A DNA stretch of 64,000 nucleotides. Source: UBA1067 sp050874585. Its GTDB lineage: Bacteria > Verrucomicrobiota > Kiritimatiellia > RFP12 > UBA1067. Within the stretch, counting starts at the first letter, position 1. The number at the start of each line of letters is the position of its first letter. Made by a program: the position numbers and the translations under genes. Of the stretch, positions 60,499 through 64,000 are shown one piece after another. Where the stretch lies: contig JBNMKZ010000006.1 of the NCBI GenBank assembly GCA_050874585.1, positions 11,261 to 75,260 on the forward strand. Reading direction: 5' to 3'. Under the pieces are notes generated by a model. The model did no database searches. It had not been told where the DNA came from and was given only the letters and a program-made list of their open reading frames with translations.

Positions 60499-61194
60499 AT
60501 GAAGAGACGGATTCTTTGGGTGTCGGCCCTCTTGTTGGTGGGGCTTGTGTCGGGGTGCTTTACGTTGGATGAGACGGACTATCCGTCCGTCAAGTTGTCG
60601 CAACTGTCTGCGGTGGCCACGAATTGCACGGTTACCGTGCGCGGGTTTGAGGCGACCTTCACTGAGACGGTTCTTGTGACGGGGTACGAAACGGTCTACA
60701 TCCCGGGCGGCTACGGTCGGCGCCACTATCATCCGGGTGGCTTTGAGACGGTGCGGACGACGACGGAAATTCCCCAAGTCAGGCAGTCGGATATGTTCCT
60801 TGAGCGGGCCAAGAACCTTCTGGAGGAAAACGGCTTCAATGTGATGGCGAATCCGGCGGACTACATTGTCGAAGCCAAGTTCTCGGGTCCTGTTTCTGAT
60901 TCGAATGGTGAGGCCGTTCGCCTGTTGTGGTGGGTTGCCTCGGCGTTTACCTGCGACAGCTACGCTCAGACCTGGTGCGCAAAACTCAAGATCTATGACA
61001 ATCGCACGGGCAAGCTCGTCTTCCATCACGACTACAGCCAGGACTACGGAGCGACGATGTTCTCGCCGATTCCGCTCTTCGGCATCGCCTCTTACGATAA
61101 GACCGAGCCGAATTACATCCAGAGCTGGTGCCTGACGGCTTTGACGGACCGCATGATGGCGGATGTCAGTGCCTTTCTTGCACTGGAAAAGTGA
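60499..61194 (+). CDS. Putative lipoprotein (DUF4136-like)
   Basis: 231 residues from ATG 60499, with AAGGA before it. Lipoprotein signal with lipobox LVSGC near residue 20. The mature part has VKLSQLSAVATNCTVTVRGFE, a Gly/His/Tyr-rich segment (IPGGYGRRHYHPGG) and a C-terminal domain with ADYIVEAKFSGPVSD and WCAKLKIYDNRTGKLVFHHDY, reminiscent of DUF4136 envelope proteins. No enzyme motif. It lies 92 nt after the DUF1080 gene and 6 nt before dtd, so it may be read through from the upstream promoter. Confidence 0.7.
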   Translation: MKRRILWVSALLLVGLVSGCFTLDETDYPSVKLSQLSAVATNCTVTVRGFEATFTETVLVTGYETVYIPGGYGRRHYHPGGFETVRTTTEIPQVRQSDMFLERAKNLLEENGFNVMANPADYIVEAKFSGPVSDSNGEAVRLLWWVASAFTCDSYAQTWCAKLKIYDNRTGKLVFHHDYSQDYGATMFSPIPLFGIASYDKTEPNYIQSWCLTALTDRMMADVSAFLALEK

Positions 61195-61200
61195 ACGGCA

Positions 61201-61644
61201 GTGAAGGCGTGGCTCCAGCGTGTCCGCGAGGCTTCGGTTGCCGTTGATGGTCGGGTCGTCTCTTCCATCGGACAGGGTTATTTGGTTCTTCTTGGCGTCA
61301 CGCATACGGATACGGTGGCGGCAGCGGACAAGTTGGCGGAGCGCATACCCGTCCTTCGTCTCTTCGAGGACGAGAAGGGACTAATCAATCGCTCCTTGGA
61401 GGATGTCGGCGGAAGCGTCATCGTTGTTTCTCAGTTTACGCTTTATGCGGATACGGCGCACGGCCGTCGGCCCGGTTTCTCGGCCGCAGCGCGTCCGGAG
61501 ATTGCGCGTCCGCTTTATGAGCGCGTCGTGGACGGCTTGCGGACGCGCCTCGGTTCGGAGCGCGTCGGGACGGGTGTGTTCGGTGCGCAGATGGATGTGC
61601 GGTTGCTGAATGACGGACCGTTTTCCGTGGAGTTGCTGGCATGA
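61201..61644 (+). CDS. dtd: D-aminoacyl-tRNA deacylase
   Basis: 147 residues from GTG 61201, full length for Dtd. It removes D-amino acids and glycine mischarged on tRNA. Conserved blocks: LQRVREASVAVDG, VVSQFTLYADTAHGRRPGFSAAARPE (SQxTL active-site loop), and the final VRLLNDGPFSVEL, which holds the Gly-Pro-like cross-subunit region in the form NDGPF, matching family members. The birA start overlaps its stop (ATGA). Confidence 0.95.
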   Translation: MKAWLQRVREASVAVDGRVVSSIGQGYLVLLGVTHTDTVAAADKLAERIPVLRLFEDEKGLINRSLEDVGGSVIVVSQFTLYADTAHGRRPGFSAAARPEIARPLYERVVDGLRTRLGSERVGTGVFGAQMDVRLLNDGPFSVELLA

Positions 61645-62348
61645 GAATCTTTCGTAAGGAAGTTACGGCATCAACGAACCTGGACGCCCACGTCGGTTTG
61701 CCTGGCGACGTGTTCGTGGCGGAATTCCAGACGGCCGGGCGTGGGCGACTGGATCACAAGTGGCATTCCGTTCGGGGGGAGAATCTGACCTTCTCCACCG
61801 TCTTGTCGACAGGTGATGCGCCTGCGGCGGAAGTTGCGACACTTCCGCTGGTCGTCGGTCTTGCGCTGGTCGGGGCCATCGGGCGCATCCTCGACGGGGA
61901 CGAGAATGGGCATCTATCCCTCAAGTGGCCGAATGATGTCTTTGTCGACGGACGCAAGGTGTGCGGCATCCTGTGCGAACGCAATGGGGAGAATGTCATC
62001 GCGGGCGTTGGCATCAACGTGAACCAGACGGTCTTTCCGCCCGAGATTTCAGCACGGGCGACCTCGCTTGCTCGGCAGTCGGGACATCCGATTGACCGCG
62101 AGCAGGTTCTGCAGATGGTGCTCGATTCCATTCAGACGCGGCATCGGCAGTGGTTGCGCGGCGGTTTTGCATCCCTTCAGCCGGACTTTGCCGAAGTCGA
62201 CTACTTGAAGGGACGCTTCATTTCAGTCCGTCAGACCGATGCGGATCCCGAGCCAATTGTCGGGATTTGCAAGGGCATTCAGAAGGACGGGACGCTTCTT
62301 GTCGGGGATGTGAGTGTCTTTGCGGGCGAGGCGCATGTCACGCTTTAG
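61641..62348 (+). CDS. birA: Biotin--[acetyl-CoA-carboxylase] ligase, no DNA-binding domain
   Basis: 235 residues. It attaches biotin to the carboxyl carrier protein. The catalytic domain has EVTASTNLDA, QTAGRGRLDHKWHS (biotin/AMP loop), SLKWPNDVFVDGRKVCGILCE and VIAGVGINVNQ, and a small C-terminal SH3-like domain (ISVRQTDADPEPIVGICKGI). There is no N-terminal helix-turn-helix, so it is a monofunctional ligase that cannot repress transcription. Starts in overlap with the dtd stop. Confidence 0.94.
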   Translation: MRIFRKEVTASTNLDAHVGLPGDVFVAEFQTAGRGRLDHKWHSVRGENLTFSTVLSTGDAPAAEVATLPLVVGLALVGAIGRILDGDENGHLSLKWPNDVFVDGRKVCGILCERNGENVIAGVGINVNQTVFPPEISARATSLARQSGHPIDREQVLQMVLDSIQTRHRQWLRGGFASLQPDFAEVDYLKGRFISVRQTDADPEPIVGICKGIQKDGTLLVGDVSVFAGEAHVTL

Positions 62349-62361
62349 AAGGAGTAGCCCC

Positions 62362-63144
62362 GTGAAGGACGTTTTTGGACACTACTGGTTTCAGGTTCGC
62401 TCGTACGAATGCGGAAGCGATGGACTGGCCACGCTCCCGACGATTTGCAACTACTTGCAGGAATCGGCTTCGCTCCATGCGGAGGCTTTGGCGTTCTCAC
62501 GGGTGGATTTCGCCTCGCAGGGCGAGAACATCACCTGGGTTCTGACACGGCTTCGCGTCAAGATGTTCCGCTATCCCAAGTGGAACGAGCGCGTTGAAGT
62601 GGTCACGTTCCCGCGTGGTGGACGCAAGATTGTCGCCTGGCGCGATTTCTCGGTGAAGACGGAGAAGGGGGAAATGCTGGGGCTTGCCACCAGCGAATGG
62701 ATGATGATCGACCTTTCCTCGCGGCGAATTGTCTCGATTCCCGACACTGTCTTTGAGGCTTCGGAACGGGTCAATGAAGCCGTTCTTGGGCTTGATCCAT
62801 TTACGCCGCGCCTGCGGTTCCCTGTGTCCGTTCAGGTGAATGCGAACCGTGCGTTCGTTGCAAAGAACCTGGACATCGACCTCAATGGACACGTGAACAA
62901 TGTCCATTACATCGAATGGATGCTTGAACCGTGCTTCGCGTCGGAGCGGTCGGGTGCCGCGTGTCCCGCTGAAATGGAGATTGTCTTTCGGTCCGAGACC
63001 TTTGCAGGTGAGCGGATTGCGGTCGATGTCGGCAAGGACGAAGCGAGCGGGCGAACCTATCATCGTGTTGCTTCGGCAGATGGAAAGGACCATGTCGTCG
63101 CATGGACGCGGCACATGGAGGTGAGGGCGGATGTCGGGAATTGA
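62362..63144 (+). CDS. Acyl-ACP thioesterase
   Basis: 260 residues from GTG 62362, with AAGGAG at 62349-62354. Double hotdog FatA/FatB-like protein: FQVRSYECGSDGLATLPTICNYLQESASLHAE in the first half, and DLNGHVNNVHYIEWMLE near residue 172 with the Asp-Asn-His catalytic arrangement in the second. It releases free fatty acid from ACP. The partner is likely general fatty acid synthesis; a link to the ACP cluster at 46372 is possible but unproven. It overlaps the following gene by 14 nt. Confidence 0.9.
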   Translation: MKDVFGHYWFQVRSYECGSDGLATLPTICNYLQESASLHAEALAFSRVDFASQGENITWVLTRLRVKMFRYPKWNERVEVVTFPRGGRKIVAWRDFSVKTEKGEMLGLATSEWMMIDLSSRRIVSIPDTVFEASERVNEAVLGLDPFTPRLRFPVSVQVNANRAFVAKNLDIDLNGHVNNVHYIEWMLEPCFASERSGAACPAEMEIVFRSETFAGERIAVDVGKDEASGRTYHRVASADGKDHVVAWTRHMEVRADVGN

Positions 63145-63814
63145 AATCATTTATGAGGACGACGACATCCTTGTCGTCAACAAGCCGGCGGGAATCATCG
63201 TGCATCCGGCCCCAGGACATACGACGGGGGCGTTGACGGATGCGCTCGTGGCCCACTGTCCGCAAATGGCATCGGTCGGCAGCCGGGAGCGTCCGGGGGT
63301 TGTGCACCGGTTAGATGTCGGCACAAGCGGTGTGATGGTGTTCGCCAAGACGCGGCAGGCTTACCTGAAACTGAGGGCCGCATTTGAATCCCATACGACG
63401 ATTCGCAAGACCTATCTCGCCGTCCTGCGGGGTGCGCCGCGTGAGAAGCAGGGGACGATTGATGCGCCGATTGGTCGAAAGCCGTGGGATCCGAAGCGTA
63501 TGGCGGTTGGTGTGCCGGACGGCAAGCGGGCCATTTCGCACTGGACGGTTCTTTCCCGCCATGGGCCGCTTGCCTTGGTTGAATTCGTCATTGAAACGGG
63601 ACGAATGCACCAGATTCGCGTTCATGCGGCCCATCTGGGGCATCCGGTCGTGGGCGATCCCCTCTACGGAAATGTTGCGGCGGATCGGCATCTCGCCTCA
63701 CATCCGACGCGTCCGCTTCTGCATGCGGTGGAACTTGAGTTCCCACACCCGAGGACGGGTCGTCGTCTGCGATTTGCCGCGGAGCCACCGCCCGACATTC
63801 TCTACGCCCGATAA
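63131..63814 (+). CDS. RluA family pseudouridine synthase without S4 domain
   Basis: 227 residues from ATG 63131. It isomerises uridine in rRNA or tRNA. Signatures: ILVVNKPAGIIVHPAPGH, VVHRLDVGTSGVMVFAKTRQAY (catalytic Asp in HRLD), YLAVLRGAP, VEFVIETGRMHQIRVHAAHLGHPVVGDPLYG, LLHAVELEFPHP. The S4 domain of RluD/RluC is absent, as in RluA-like short forms, so the RNA target is not predictable. It is last of the operon that starts at 59169. Confidence 0.94.
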   Translation: MSGIEIIYEDDDILVVNKPAGIIVHPAPGHTTGALTDALVAHCPQMASVGSRERPGVVHRLDVGTSGVMVFAKTRQAYLKLRAAFESHTTIRKTYLAVLRGAPREKQGTIDAPIGRKPWDPKRMAVGVPDGKRAISHWTVLSRHGPLALVEFVIETGRMHQIRVHAAHLGHPVVGDPLYGNVAADRHLASHPTRPLLHAVELEFPHPRTGRRLRFAAEPPPDILYAR

Positions 63815-64000
63815 TCTATCCATTTGCCTTAACTTCCTTTTCCCTTCTCGCCATTTGACCTGGAGTTTACCCATTTTTTGAGGCGAGAAGTTGATTTCGC
63901 CCCGTGTTTTATAGGGTGAAGTTGATTTCAGGAAGTGTATTTTGCGTATCGGAAGGCGAAGCTGCTATCCGTCGTTGAGTTCAAGCAGTTCGGCGAAGCC
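63815..64000. other. Intergenic region with inverted and direct repeats
   Basis: No gene is apparent up to the window edge. CTTCTCGCC at 63844-63852 pairs perfectly with GGCGAGAAG at 63882-63890. GAAGTTGATTTC occurs directly twice, at 63887 and 63918 (31 bp apart). It resembles the other operon gaps but does not show the 22-bp step. Confidence 0.5.

Noticed and set aside
1..64000. Insertion sequences, integrases, prophage or rRNA genes
   Set aside because: I found no transposase, recombinase or phage motifs and no rRNA signatures on either strand; three tRNAs are the only RNA genes that I can support.

Overview
The window is about 64 kb of GC-rich bacterial DNA, and every convincing gene lies on the + strand. 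lpxA, an LptF/LptG-type permease, an acyltransferase/exporter fusion and several lipoproteins point to a Gram-negative (LPS) envelope. A glycyl radical enzyme with its activase points to anaerobic metabolism. Secreted GH2, GH36 and GH42-like enzymes, often joined to parallel beta-helices, point to a polysaccharide degrader. The best overall guess is a member of the PVC group (Verrucomicrobiota/Kiritimatiellota type) from an anoxic, probably gut-like, habitat. That is inference: there is no rRNA or other decisive marker here.

Layout. 1-2382: the end of a very large protein and two secreted proteins. 2825-6516: aspS, a CPBP membrane protease and an FkbH-like HAD/GNAT protein. 6579-8278: a QueD-YhcH fusion and an MBL hydrolase. 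8298-11225: a GH2 glycosidase and rnd, closed by an intrinsic terminator. 11587-17170: trmB, tex, a UvrD-type helicase and a GNAT acetyltransferase. 17166-19771: an SPFH protein, a sugar nucleotidyltransferase and ComF. 19791-23835: two fused shikimate-pathway genes (aroC-aroB and aroK-aroA-aroE). 24097-30361: tyrS, an Lpt permease, lpxA, murF, aroQ, an FmdB-like zinc ribbon and a glycosyltransferase. 30850-46271: a small protein, then a glycan-use operon with a surface protein, three large glycosidase/beta-helix proteins, an MFS sugar porter and a glycyl radical enzyme with its activase. 46359-53237: an aryl-polyene-like fatty acid/polyketide cluster. 53350-58768: a frameshifted lipoprotein gene, a type IIA topoisomerase B subunit and a beta-mannosidase. 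58828-59131: three tRNAs. 59169-63814: a DUF1080 protein, a lipoprotein, dtd, birA, an acyl-ACP thioesterase and an RluA-type pseudouridine synthase.

Two non-coding features recur. First, almost every operon begins with an extended -10 promoter (TGNTATAAT, usually TGGTATAAT after a T-run) without an obvious -35. At six of these the hexamer ends only 6-9 nt before the ATG, which predicts leaderless mRNAs. Second, the long gaps between operons contain arrays of short dyad-symmetric units repeated at an exact 22-bp step (18-bp unit plus 4-bp spacer, centre usually TGCCCA, TGGGCA or TGCGCA). Arms covary within units, and the register can be kept across 200 bp or more. These arrays are the most unusual signal in the window and match no named repeat class that I know.

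The two aro fusions plus aroQ cover steps 2 to 7 of chorismate synthesis in three polypeptides. This is a split, rearranged analogue of the eukaryotic AROM protein with chorismate synthase added.
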